From NCBI GenBank assembly GCA_947087645.1, contig CAMUDN010000009.1, positions 3,539-67,538 on the forward strand: DNA of 64,000 nt, in the 5' to 3' direction. The position numbers were made by a program, and so were the translations under genes. The stretch is from an uncultured Bulleidia sp. (lineage in GTDB: Bacteria; Bacillota_I; Bacilli_A; Erysipelotrichales; Erysipelotrichaceae). The notes under the pieces were generated by a model. The model made no database searches. It saw nothing but the letters and a program-made list of their open reading frames with translations, and was not told the DNA's origin. This document shows, one piece after another, positions 42,180 through 50,121 of the stretch (its first letter is position 1; each line of letters begins with the position of its first letter).

Positions 42180-42500
42180 ATGAAGCAAAAAGAGATTTTA
42201 ACAATCATTTCTAGTTCTGGTGAAAGTAAAGGAAAAGCATTTGAGGCATTAACATGTGTCAAAAAAGGAGAATTTACAGAAGCTCGAAAAAAATTAGCCC
42301 AAGCTCGTCAATTAGATATTGAAGCCCATAAATTACAAACGGAATTGATTAGTCAATCATTAGCTGAAGGCCATGAAAATGATGTTGATTTATTAATGGT
42401 TCATGCACAGGATCACTATATGACAAGTCAATTAGCAAGAGATTTAATTGAAGTACTTATTGATACATTTGAAGCAATTAGTAAAAAGGAGGAAAGATAA
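42180..42500 (+). CDS. PTS lactose/cellobiose-family EIIA component
   Basis: 106 residues, all-helical EIIA of the Lac/Chb family. It takes phosphate from HPr on the His of LLMVHAQDHYMTSQLARD and passes it to EIIB. N-terminal helix ILTIISSSGESKGKAFEAL is typical. It lies 20 bases after the M42 peptidase gene and three bases before EIIB. Confidence 0.93.
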   Translation: MKQKEILTIISSSGESKGKAFEALTCVKKGEFTEARKKLAQARQLDIEAHKLQTELISQSLAEGHENDVDLLMVHAQDHYMTSQLARDLIEVLIDTFEAISKKEER

Positions 42501-42502
42501 TT

Positions 42503-42826
42503 ATGAATATTTTACTTTGCTGTGCAGGTGGTTTTTCTACCAATATGATGATGCAACGCATGAAAGAGGTCATTAAAAATAGTAAAAAATTAGAGTTAAA
42601 AGATTTTAATTTTAAGGCTATTCCAGCTGATGCATTAGAGGATGACATAGATGATTGGGATGTTGTTTTAATTGGTCCACAAATCACTCATAAAGTTGAT
42701 CATATCAAAGCTGTTTTGGAACCAAAAGGTATTCCTTTTGCGGTCATTGATAAAGATGTTTATGGTGAAATGGATGGGGCAACAGTCTTGAAATTAGCCT
42801 TAGTAACATATAAAAAAAGTCATTAA
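42503..42826 (+). CDS. PTS lactose/cellobiose-family EIIB component
   Basis: 107 residues. Low-molecular-weight phosphatase-like fold; the phosphorylated Cys lies in the N-terminal loop MNILLCCAGGFSTNMMM. VVLIGPQITHKVD and PKGIPFAVIDKDVYGEMDG are typical of cellobiose EIIB. It passes phosphate to the sugar bound by EIIC. Confidence 0.93.
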   Translation: MNILLCCAGGFSTNMMMQRMKEVIKNSKKLELKDFNFKAIPADALEDDIDDWDVVLIGPQITHKVDHIKAVLEPKGIPFAVIDKDVYGEMDGATVLKLALVTYKKSH

Positions 42827-42871
42827 ATTAATTAAATATTGGGGTATTTAAATAGATTAAAGGAGAATGAT

Positions 42872-44191
42872 ATGTTTAAAAAATTTGAAGCTTTTATGAA
42901 TAAGTACTTTATACCTTTAGCTCATAAAGTTGATAATCAGATTCACCTTAGAGCTATCAAAGCTGGTATGGTTGCAATGATACCATTTACAATTATCGGA
43001 AGTTTCTTTGCTATTTTACCAGCTTTACCTAATATGCTTGCTAAAACGAATCCAATTAGTCAGGCAATTTTAGCTAATGAAGCACTATTTGATTTAGCAA
43101 TCACTTTATCAATTGGTTTTATTGGTTTATATTCATGTATTGCAATTACTTATAATTTAGCAAGATCATATAAATTGAATATCGTAGGAGCTGTAACCTT
43201 AAGTATATTTGGATATTTGTTTATGACCGTGGTATTAACTAAAGATGGGGGATTGTCATTAGCTAATTTTGGTTCGAAAGGGCTTTTTACTGCCATGATA
43301 GTTTCTATTTTAACGACTGAAATTTATCGTTTATGTTTAAATGGACATTTAACTATCAGAATGCCTGAAGGGGTACCTGATTTTGTATCACAGTCTTTTG
43401 AAATGATACCAGTTACTTTAATAGTTGGGGGTATTTTTATCCTTGCACGTCTTTTCTTTTTAAATACAATTGGTGAATTGCCACCAACTTTATTAACTAA
43501 ATTCTTGAGTCCACTAGTTGGCTCAATGGATAATCCATGGGCTGTTTTAGCATTGAATTTCTGTATTTCCTTGATTTTCTTTTTTGGTATTCATTCATCG
43601 GTTTTTTCACCAATTACTCGGCCGATAATGGTTGCTTTTATTGCTGAGAATATTGCAGCTTTTAAAGCTGGTCAAGCAATTCCACATTTTTATACAGCTG
43701 GAGCATGTAGTGCTTTCTTTGGCTTTACGGGTTGTGGTATATCTATTGGCTGTATTATTGCTTGTCTTTTCTCAAAGCTTAAACGATATAGAGAAATAGG
43801 AAAGATTTCTTTATTCCCAGCTTTATTTGGTATAAATGAACCGATTTTATTTGGGGCACCAATTATTTTAAATCCAATTATGTTTATTCCACATGTTTTT
43901 GGCGGAGCAATTATAGGTACTTTACCTTTATTTTTAATGCATTGGGGATTAATCAGTAAACCTATTTTTGATCCACCATATGTAGGTGTTTTCTTAGAAG
44001 GATTTTTAACAAATGGTGATTGGCGTTCAATTTTAGCTAATTTATTGCAATTAGTTTTAACGATAGGTATTTATTGGCCTTTCTTTAAAATTATTGAAAG
44101 ACAAGAATTGTTACAAGAGAAAGCAAAAGAAAAAGAAATATTTAATGCTGAAGAAAATAAATTACTGGATGATATGGATCTAGATTTCTAA
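42872..44191 (+). CDS. PTS lactose/cellobiose-family EIIC permease
   Basis: 439 residues from the ATG at 42872, chosen for AAAGGAG upstream; the longer frame from 42839 lacks one. About ten membrane segments. LRAIKAGMVAMIPFTIIGSFFAIL, FGIHSSVFSPITRPIM, FFGFTGCGISIG and FGINEPILFGAPIILNP (with the Asn-Glu pair of the sugar site) identify it as EIIC of the Chb/Lac family. The C-terminal 35 residues are charged. The substrate cannot be read from sequence alone. Confidence 0.93.
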   Translation: MFKKFEAFMNKYFIPLAHKVDNQIHLRAIKAGMVAMIPFTIIGSFFAILPALPNMLAKTNPISQAILANEALFDLAITLSIGFIGLYSCIAITYNLARSYKLNIVGAVTLSIFGYLFMTVVLTKDGGLSLANFGSKGLFTAMIVSILTTEIYRLCLNGHLTIRMPEGVPDFVSQSFEMIPVTLIVGGIFILARLFFLNTIGELPPTLLTKFLSPLVGSMDNPWAVLALNFCISLIFFFGIHSSVFSPITRPIMVAFIAENIAAFKAGQAIPHFYTAGACSAFFGFTGCGISIGCIIACLFSKLKRYREIGKISLFPALFGINEPILFGAPIILNPIMFIPHVFGGAIIGTLPLFLMHWGLISKPIFDPPYVGVFLEGFLTNGDWRSILANLLQLVLTIGIYWPFFKIIERQELLQEKAKEKEIFNAEENKLLDDMDLDF

Positions 44192-44201
44192 GGAGGTAAT
44201 T

Positions 44202-45260
44202 ATGTCTTTACAACGTGTCCAAAAGTTTTTAAAAGAAAAAGGAATTGAAGCTTTATTAGTTAAGCATATTCCAAGTAAATTATTTATTAATTCTCGATCT
44301 GGTAGTGGTATTTATGTTTTAGTTATGCCACAAAAAGCTGTTCAATTTTATGATGGTCGTTATCGTTGTGAGGTTGCAGAATTGACAAGAGGTTTTGAAA
44401 ATATTGAAGTTAATGGTCGACATTATATTGAATCAATAATTGAATTTGTCAAAAAAGAACAGATAAATACTCTTTATGTTGAACCAAAAGGCTTAAGTTT
44501 AGGAGAATTTCAAGCACTATCTAAAGAAGTGAATACGGTATTAGCTAAGGATTGGATTGCCACGATAAGATCGGTAAAAACAAATGAACAGATTGAATAT
44601 GTAAAAGATGTTTGTCGCATGACAGATAATGTTTTTCATAACGTACTTACCAAAATTAAATTAGGTATGAGTGAAAAAGAATTATCTGGTTGGATTAATT
44701 ATTATGCAATGGCAGAAGGGGCTGAAAAAATGTCTTTTGAAACGATTGTTTGTAGTGGTAAGAGAACTTCTTTACCACATGGTCGGCCAACAGATAAGGT
44801 GCTTAATTATGGTGATACATTGATTATGGATTTTGGCTTAGTACATAATTTTTATCAATCAGATATGACACGTACTGTTTTCTTAGGTGAAGTTTCAGCT
44901 AAAATGCGTCATATATATGAAACAGTACATAAGGCACAAGTATCAGCTATTAAGGCTATTAAGGTTGGTAAAAAAGGTAAAGAAATTGATGCTGTGGCAC
45001 GGCAAATAATTAGTGATGCTGGATATGGGACATATTTTTCACATGGCTTAGGACATGGTATTGGTTTAGGTAGTGATTTACCAATGTTAGCACCAGATAG
45101 TGAAATGATTCTTGAAAATGGTATGATCATGAGTTGTGAACCAGGTATTTATATACCTGATTTAGGGGGTGTACGCATTGAAGATGATGTTCTTTTAGCT
45201 GATGACCATGGTCAACCTTTAAATAAAACAGCAAAAGATTTAGTTGTTTTGGAGGTTTAA
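44202..45260 (+). CDS. M24 family Xaa-Pro aminopeptidase
   Basis: 352 residues. N-terminal creatinase-like domain and C-terminal pita-bread metallopeptidase. Metal ligands: DTLIMDFGLVHNFYQSDMTRTVF (two Asp), GLGHGIGLGSDL (His), SCEPGIYIPDLGGVRIEDD (two Glu). It removes the residue before proline from peptides. It is the second peptidase in the PTS operon, with AAGGAGG upstream, and is followed directly by the aminotransferase gene. Confidence 0.92.
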   Translation: MSLQRVQKFLKEKGIEALLVKHIPSKLFINSRSGSGIYVLVMPQKAVQFYDGRYRCEVAELTRGFENIEVNGRHYIESIIEFVKKEQINTLYVEPKGLSLGEFQALSKEVNTVLAKDWIATIRSVKTNEQIEYVKDVCRMTDNVFHNVLTKIKLGMSEKELSGWINYYAMAEGAEKMSFETIVCSGKRTSLPHGRPTDKVLNYGDTLIMDFGLVHNFYQSDMTRTVFLGEVSAKMRHIYETVHKAQVSAIKAIKVGKKGKEIDAVARQIISDAGYGTYFSHGLGHGIGLGSDLPMLAPDSEMILENGMIMSCEPGIYIPDLGGVRIEDDVLLADDHGQPLNKTAKDLVVLEV

Positions 45261-46451
45261 ATGGATAATTTTGATAAAATTTTTGATCGTACAAAAGGAA
45301 ATGCTCGGAAGTGGGCAGCGGATGTTATTAAAAATAAATTTCATATTGATAGTAACAATGATCCTATTCCCATGGATTTAGCAGATATTGATTTTGCAAC
45401 AGCACCAGCAGTTGCTAAAGCAATTATTGAGCGAGCAAAAGTTCCTGATTATTCTTATACATATATTCCTGATTCGTGTTATGAAGCGATCATTAATTTT
45501 AATGCTAAGAGATTTCATCTTAATTTAGACAAAGAATGGTTGAAATTGACTTATGGTACAGTATCTACTTTACATTATTTAGTTCAAGCACTCACTAAAA
45601 AAGGTGATGCAATAATGTTTCATACACCTGTTTATGCACCTTTTTATGAAGCTGTAGTAGATAATTGTCGGCAAGCAATTTTTAGTCCTTTACAGTTAAT
45701 TAATGGCCAGTATAGTATGAATTTTGAACAAATGGAAAGAGATATTATAGCTAAAAAAGTTAAGGTCTTTATCCTTTGTAATCCGCAAAACCCATCAGGA
45801 CGTATTTGGACTAAAAAAGAGTTATGGACTTTATGCGATCTTTGTTTGCGTCATAAAGTGATTGTCATTTCTGATGAAATTCATCGTGATATTGTATTTG
45901 ATCGTCATCAATTTACATCTTTATTTCAAGCTCATTTAGCAATAAAAGAAAATAGTATCCTTTGTTGCTCACCAAATAAAAGTTTTAATTTAGGCGGCTT
46001 AAAATCATCTTATATTGCTATTCCTAATGAAAAATTACGGCATAAAATTTATCAACATTTAAAAGCTAATGCTATTACTTCACCAAATGTTTTTGTCGTT
46101 CCAGCTTTACAAGCAGCTTATAATAATGCTTGTCAATGGCTAGATGAAATGGTAGCTTATGTAGCTGAAAATCATCGTTTTTTAGAAGAATATATAGCTC
46201 AAAATATGCCTCTTTGGCAAGTTATGAAATGTAATTCGAGTTTTTTAGCTTGGATCAATGGGCAAGCTTATTTTAAAAATGAAGAAGAAATGGATCATTT
46301 TTTTCAGTACTGTAATATTTGTATAGTTAAAGGAAGTTACTTTATTGATAATGCAGATGGTTGGTTTCGTTTATCAATTGGTATGCCAAGAAATCTTTTA
46401 CAAAAAGCTTTAGAACGAATGAAATTAGCATATGATCATCATATTAAATAA
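45261..46451 (+). CDS. MalY/PatB-type PLP-dependent aminotransferase or C-S lyase
   Basis: 396 residues, fold type I. DLADIDFATAPAVAKAI, VFILCNPQNPSGRIWTK, VISDEIHRDIVF and the PLP-lysine segment CSPNKSFNLGGLKSSY fit the MalY/PatB family, which includes cystathionine beta-lyases that release thiols from cysteine conjugates. It is the last gene of the PTS-peptidase operon, directly after the M24 gene. Whether it is a lyase or an aminotransferase cannot be settled here. Confidence 0.85.
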   Translation: MDNFDKIFDRTKGNARKWAADVIKNKFHIDSNNDPIPMDLADIDFATAPAVAKAIIERAKVPDYSYTYIPDSCYEAIINFNAKRFHLNLDKEWLKLTYGTVSTLHYLVQALTKKGDAIMFHTPVYAPFYEAVVDNCRQAIFSPLQLINGQYSMNFEQMERDIIAKKVKVFILCNPQNPSGRIWTKKELWTLCDLCLRHKVIVISDEIHRDIVFDRHQFTSLFQAHLAIKENSILCCSPNKSFNLGGLKSSYIAIPNEKLRHKIYQHLKANAITSPNVFVVPALQAAYNNACQWLDEMVAYVAENHRFLEEYIAQNMPLWQVMKCNSSFLAWINGQAYFKNEEEMDHFFQYCNICIVKGSYFIDNADGWFRLSIGMPRNLLQKALERMKLAYDHHIK

Positions 46452-46452
46452 T

Positions 46453-46477
46453 AAAAAAGAGACAATGTCTCTTTTTT
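46453..46477. terminator. Bidirectional terminator
   Basis: AAAAAAGAGAC-AAT-GTCTCTTTTTT hairpin with T-runs on both strands between convergent genes. Confidence 0.9.
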
Positions 46478-47325
46478 TAAAAGTCACAATTATCAGGATC
46501 AATATCACTTGGTCCATAATTAGGAATTTTATCTAATAGCTTTATATCTTTATCACATAAGTGAAAATCATGTAAATGGTTATATTCTTCTAAATCATCT
46601 AAGTCATCACTTTGAACAAGTGGAATAACATTTTTATCGAGGAGATAACGAGCACAGATAATACGTGGTGAAACATTATATTTTTGGGCAAATATGTTAA
46701 TTTGTTTGGAAGATAGAATAGCTTGATGGTCAGGAGGTAGAAAGCCAATAGTTTGAATACAATGTAAGTGAGCGCTATCTAAATTATCATGAAAAGGGAA
46801 GCCAGGATAAAAACGAGCTTGATTGACCATCGGAGAGATATTTGACAATTCTAGGTATTCTTCAATATGTTTAGCTTGACAATTGCCAATACCAATAGCA
46901 TGAACTTTACCTTCACGATATAAAGATTCAAGGGCAAGCCATGTTTCTTTTTGAATGATATGATGTTGTTTACGAAATTGAATAGGATTAGGCCAATTAA
47001 TGATAAATAAATCAATATAATCGGTTTTAAATACTTTTAAAACATGACCAAAATAACGTTTAACACCATTCATACCATGATCACTATTTTGTAATTTAGC
47101 ACTTAAAAATAAATCATGTCGAGAAACTTTACTATCTTCAATTGCTTGTTGGATAAGCGGAAAAGAAGAAGGGTTAGCAGGTAAGTCTAAATGTCGAAAA
47201 CCGAAGTTTAAAGCTCGCAAAAGATTGTTATAAGTACATTCAGGACTTTTTAAATCAATGCGATAACCAGGGTAAGGAATACAAATTCCGTTATGTAAGG
47301 TAGTAATTCGAAATGCTTTTTTCAT
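46477..47325 (-). CDS. Aldo/keto reductase-like protein with altered active site
   Basis: 282 residues. The TIM-barrel pattern of aldo/keto reductases is clear: FGFRHLDLPANPSSF, DLFLSAKLQN, YIDLFIINWPNP, WLALESLYREGKVHAIGIGN and VNQARFYPGF. Of the catalytic tetrad, Asp (HLD) and Lys (SAK) remain, but the Tyr expected five residues after the Asp is replaced (PANPSS) and the His before WP is Asn (INWP). It may therefore not reduce carbonyls, or may work differently. It is transcribed alone against the PTS operon. Confidence 0.82.
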   Translation of the reverse strand: MKKAFRITTLHNGICIPYPGYRIDLKSPECTYNNLLRALNFGFRHLDLPANPSSFPLIQQAIEDSKVSRHDLFLSAKLQNSDHGMNGVKRYFGHVLKVFKTDYIDLFIINWPNPIQFRKQHHIIQKETWLALESLYREGKVHAIGIGNCQAKHIEEYLELSNISPMVNQARFYPGFPFHDNLDSAHLHCIQTIGFLPPDHQAILSSKQINIFAQKYNVSPRIICARYLLDKNVIPLVQSDDLDDLEEYNHLHDFHLCDKDIKLLDKIPNYGPSDIDPDNCDF

Positions 47326-47428
47326 ACTTTAATTATAACCTATTTTTAAAAATGTAGGACAAAGAAAATAAGTTCCGTCTCCTTATAATTGATTATTTTA
47401 TAATATAAATATAGAAAAGAGGTATAGT

Positions 47429-47593
47429 ATGCAAGTCAAAGATAAAGAAGTGGAAAAGCTGATGAATCTTAAAGAACTAAGTTTTTTTAAAGTTTTTAAA
47501 TTCTTTTCTTTTGATGATTATTTGCGTATATTAGATGAGGTTGAATGGCCAAGCGATGAGAAAGATAAGCAACATGAAAGTGATGACTTTTAG
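47429..47593 (+). CDS. Small acidic protein, unknown
   Basis: 54 residues, start at 47429 after AAAGAGGT. Begins MQVKDKEVEKLMNLKELSFF and ends in a very acidic tail. No signal or membrane segment and no known family. It has its own AT-rich promoter region and lies upstream of the rplK promoter. Confidence 0.45.
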   Translation: MQVKDKEVEKLMNLKELSFFKVFKFFSFDDYLRILDEVEWPSDEKDKQHESDDF

Positions 47594-47596
47594 TTG

Positions 47597-47626
47597 TTGA
47601 CTAAATTCCTTTGTTTAGTGTAAAGT
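47597..47626 (+). promoter_or_regulatory. Promoter of rplK-rplA
   Basis: TTGACT and TAAAGT separated by 18 bases, about 90 bases before the rplK start, as expected for a ribosomal protein operon with an untranslated leader. Confidence 0.5.
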
Positions 47627-47639
47627 ATAAGGGCATATT

Positions 47640-47716
47640 TATGTATGCAACGTGCGTGGGAGAAGAGCAATTCTTCGTTGAACCACAGCATGTGGATAGA
47701 AATAGGAGGAAACCAC
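47640..47716 (+). promoter_or_regulatory. Structured rplK leader, probable L1 autoregulatory site
   Basis: The 5' leader folds into GAAGA-GCAAT-TCTTC and CCACA-GCA-TGTGG hairpins with a GTGGGAG segment. In many bacteria ribosomal protein L1 represses this operon by binding an rRNA-like fold in this leader. The role here is inferred from position. Confidence 0.4.
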
Positions 47717-48142
47717 ATGGCAAAGAAAAAAATTGCAAAGATAGCTAAGCTACAATTCCCTGCTGGTGGAGCAAAACCAGGTCCAGCATTAGCATCAGCT
47801 GGTATTAATATGCCTAAATTTTGTACAGCATTTAATGATGCGACGAAAGATCGTCATGGCGATATCGTGCCTGTTATAATTACTGCTTATGAAGATAAGT
47901 CATTTGATTTTGTAATTAAGACAACACCAGCTGCCAATTTATTAAAGAAAGCAGCCGGTATTCAAAAGGCATCTGGAACACCTAAGACAGTTAAAGCAGG
48001 TAAGATTACCGAAGCTCAATTACGGGAAATAGCAGAGTATAAGATGCCAGATTTAAATGCAAATACCGTTGAAGCAGCAATGAAGATTGTGGCAGGTACA
48101 GCACGTAATATGGGTATTGAAATTGAAGGAGGATCTAACTAA
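47717..48142 (+). CDS. rplK: 50S ribosomal protein L11
   Basis: 141 residues from the ATG at 47717, the normal L11 length; the longer frame from 47645 runs through the leader and is not translated. AGGAGGAAA precedes the ATG. L11 binds 23S rRNA in the GTPase centre. AKIAKLQFPAGGAKPGPALASAG and IVAGTARNMGIEIEGG are diagnostic. Its stop overlaps the rplA start (TAATG). Confidence 0.97.
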   Translation: MAKKKIAKIAKLQFPAGGAKPGPALASAGINMPKFCTAFNDATKDRHGDIVPVIITAYEDKSFDFVIKTTPAANLLKKAAGIQKASGTPKTVKAGKITEAQLREIAEYKMPDLNANTVEAAMKIVAGTARNMGIEIEGGSN

Positions 48143-48819
48143 TGGCAGGTAAGAAGTATAGAAGTGCATTTGAAAAAGTTGATCACTCTAAATTTTATGA
48201 TTATAAAGAAGCTTTAACATTAGCTAAAGAAATTAGTACAACAAAGTTTGATTCTTCGGTTGAAGCTAGCTTTGTGTTAAATGTTGATCCACGGCAAGCA
48301 GAACAAAATATTCGTGGAGCAATGGTATTACCTAATGGTACAGGTAAGAGTCAGAAAGTTCTTGTTATTACACAAGGAGCTAAAGAAGATGAAGCTAAAG
48401 CAGCTGGTGCCGATTATGTTGGTGGTAAAGATATGATTGATGAAATTAGCCGTGGTTGGTTTGATTTTGATATTATTGTTGCTACTCCAGATATGATGGG
48501 TCAATTAGGTAAATTAGGTAAATTATTAGGTCCTAAGGGTTTAATGCCTAATCCAAAGACAGGCACAGTTACAATGGATGTTAAAAAGGCTATTGATGAG
48601 ATTAAAAAAGGTAAAGTTGAATATCGTGTTGATCGTGATGGAAATATTAATGTTTTAATTGGTAAAGTTTCTTTCTCTGAACAACAATTAGCCGAGAACT
48701 TTAAAGCTTTATATGATGTCATTCTTAAAGCAAGACCAAATACTGTTAAAGGAACTTACTTAAAGAGTGTAACTGTATCAACAACAATGGGTCCGGGTAT
48801 TAAAGTTAACGTTGAATAA
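48142..48819 (+). CDS. rplA: 50S ribosomal protein L1
   Basis: 225 residues. L1 forms the mobile stalk at the tRNA exit site and commonly represses its own operon. GKKYRSAFEKVD, LGPKGLMPNPKTGTVT, KVSFSEQQLAENFKAL and TVSTTMGPGIKV are diagnostic. Coupled to rplK and followed by a terminator. Confidence 0.97.
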   Translation: MAGKKYRSAFEKVDHSKFYDYKEALTLAKEISTTKFDSSVEASFVLNVDPRQAEQNIRGAMVLPNGTGKSQKVLVITQGAKEDEAKAAGADYVGGKDMIDEISRGWFDFDIIVATPDMMGQLGKLGKLLGPKGLMPNPKTGTVTMDVKKAIDEIKKGKVEYRVDRDGNINVLIGKVSFSEQQLAENFKALYDVILKARPNTVKGTYLKSVTVSTTMGPGIKVNVE

Positions 48820-48842
48820 GAAGGTATATACCTTCTTTTTTT
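48818..48842 (+). terminator. Rho-independent terminator after rplA
   Basis: AAGAAGGTATATACCTTCTT palindrome followed by a T-run, starting in the rplA stop codon. Confidence 0.88.
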
Positions 48843-48902
48843 ATGTTTAAATCTGTTTTAAACTATATTGTAGTAACATTTTGATAAGATGGTGGAGGCA
48901 AT

Positions 48903-50045
48903 ATGCAAAGAAGCAGAAAACATATGCGTTATTTAATTTTAATGGCGAGTATCACATTTATGGCTATTTTGTGTGAGTTAATGCCATCAGGAGTTTTACC
49001 GATGATGGCTAAAAATTTTCATTTAAATGCATCAGAATCAGGAATGTTAGTTGGTATATATGCTATTTCGTCAGCTCTTTTTGGTATTCCTATTATTTCT
49101 TTAACTGTTGAATGGTCTCGTAAAAAACTTTTATATTATCTATTATTAGGTTTTTCTGTAGCTAATTTTTTAGTTGCTATAGCACCGAATTATATTTTTG
49201 CTTTAGGCGGTAGAATTCTAGGTGGACTTTGTGTTGGAACACTTTGGCCCATGATTACAGCTTATGGTATGGCAATGGTGGATAAAGAAAAACAAGGTCA
49301 AGCCGTAACTATTATCATGTCCGGTATAACTGTTGGTATGTGTTTTGGCTTGCCAGTAATGACTTGGCTTGGTAATTATTTTGGTTTTCGGGTAGCTTTT
49401 TGTATTTTAGGTATTTTATTATTAGTAATTACTTTCCTTTGTAATTTCTTTTTACCAGATGTGGCGGGAGAAAAAAAGAGTATTGCTAATTCTCCTTTTA
49501 CAATGTTAAAAAATAAAGGTATAATACTTGTCATTGTTTTAACTTTTTTAGGTGTCGCAGCCAATTATGGTGTTTATACTTTTATTACCCATTTATTTGA
49601 TATTTTAGCTTATCCTAGTTTTATAGAGGCACAAGTTTTTTTTGGTATTGGATCAATAATTGCTGTTTGGGCAGTGATGAAGTTTATTGATAAGCAGTTT
49701 CACTTAATTTTAAAGGCAGTATTTATAATGACTTTTATAAGTATGATTTTATTTTATTTTGCCCATTGGGTATACTTATTCCATCTAGCTTTTATCTTAT
49801 GGGGTATAGCATTTGGCTCATTAAGTTCAACATTTCAAACAGCTACAGCAAGACAAGTAAGTGAAGGTACAGCAGTTGCAAATGCTATTCAATCATGTTC
49901 ATTTAACTTTGCTATTATGCTAGGATCACTGGTAAGTGGTTTACTATTAGATCATTATAATATGCAAGTTATTCTCATTTTTGCTTTATTTCTATTATTT
50001 ATAGGAATTATTTTATCATTGTATGGTCATAAATTTATTAAATAA
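48903..50045 (+). CDS. MFS (DHA1-type) drug/solute exporter
   Basis: 380 residues with 12 membrane segments. The motif FLVAIAPNYIFALGGRILGGLCVGTLWP contains the RxxxG signature of drug:H+ antiporters, and the loop after segment 2 is EWSRKKLLYY. It resembles the AraJ/YdhP branch. Substrate unknown. It is transcribed alone, with TGGAGG upstream of the ATG. Confidence 0.83.
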   Translation: MQRSRKHMRYLILMASITFMAILCELMPSGVLPMMAKNFHLNASESGMLVGIYAISSALFGIPIISLTVEWSRKKLLYYLLLGFSVANFLVAIAPNYIFALGGRILGGLCVGTLWPMITAYGMAMVDKEKQGQAVTIIMSGITVGMCFGLPVMTWLGNYFGFRVAFCILGILLLVITFLCNFFLPDVAGEKKSIANSPFTMLKNKGIILVIVLTFLGVAANYGVYTFITHLFDILAYPSFIEAQVFFGIGSIIAVWAVMKFIDKQFHLILKAVFIMTFISMILFYFAHWVYLFHLAFILWGIAFGSLSSTFQTATARQVSEGTAVANAIQSCSFNFAIMLGSLVSGLLLDHYNMQVILIFALFLLFIGIILSLYGHKFIK

Positions 50046-50121
50046 TATGCTATGAATATTAATTTCCTTAAAATGGTATATAATACTATAGGGTTAGTCT
50101 TTTCTAACTAAAGGGGATAAT

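Noticed and set aside
47645..47716. N-terminal extension of ribosomal protein L11
   Set aside because: The extension is leader RNA with hairpins; the ATG at 47717 has AGGAGGAAA and gives the normal 141 residues.
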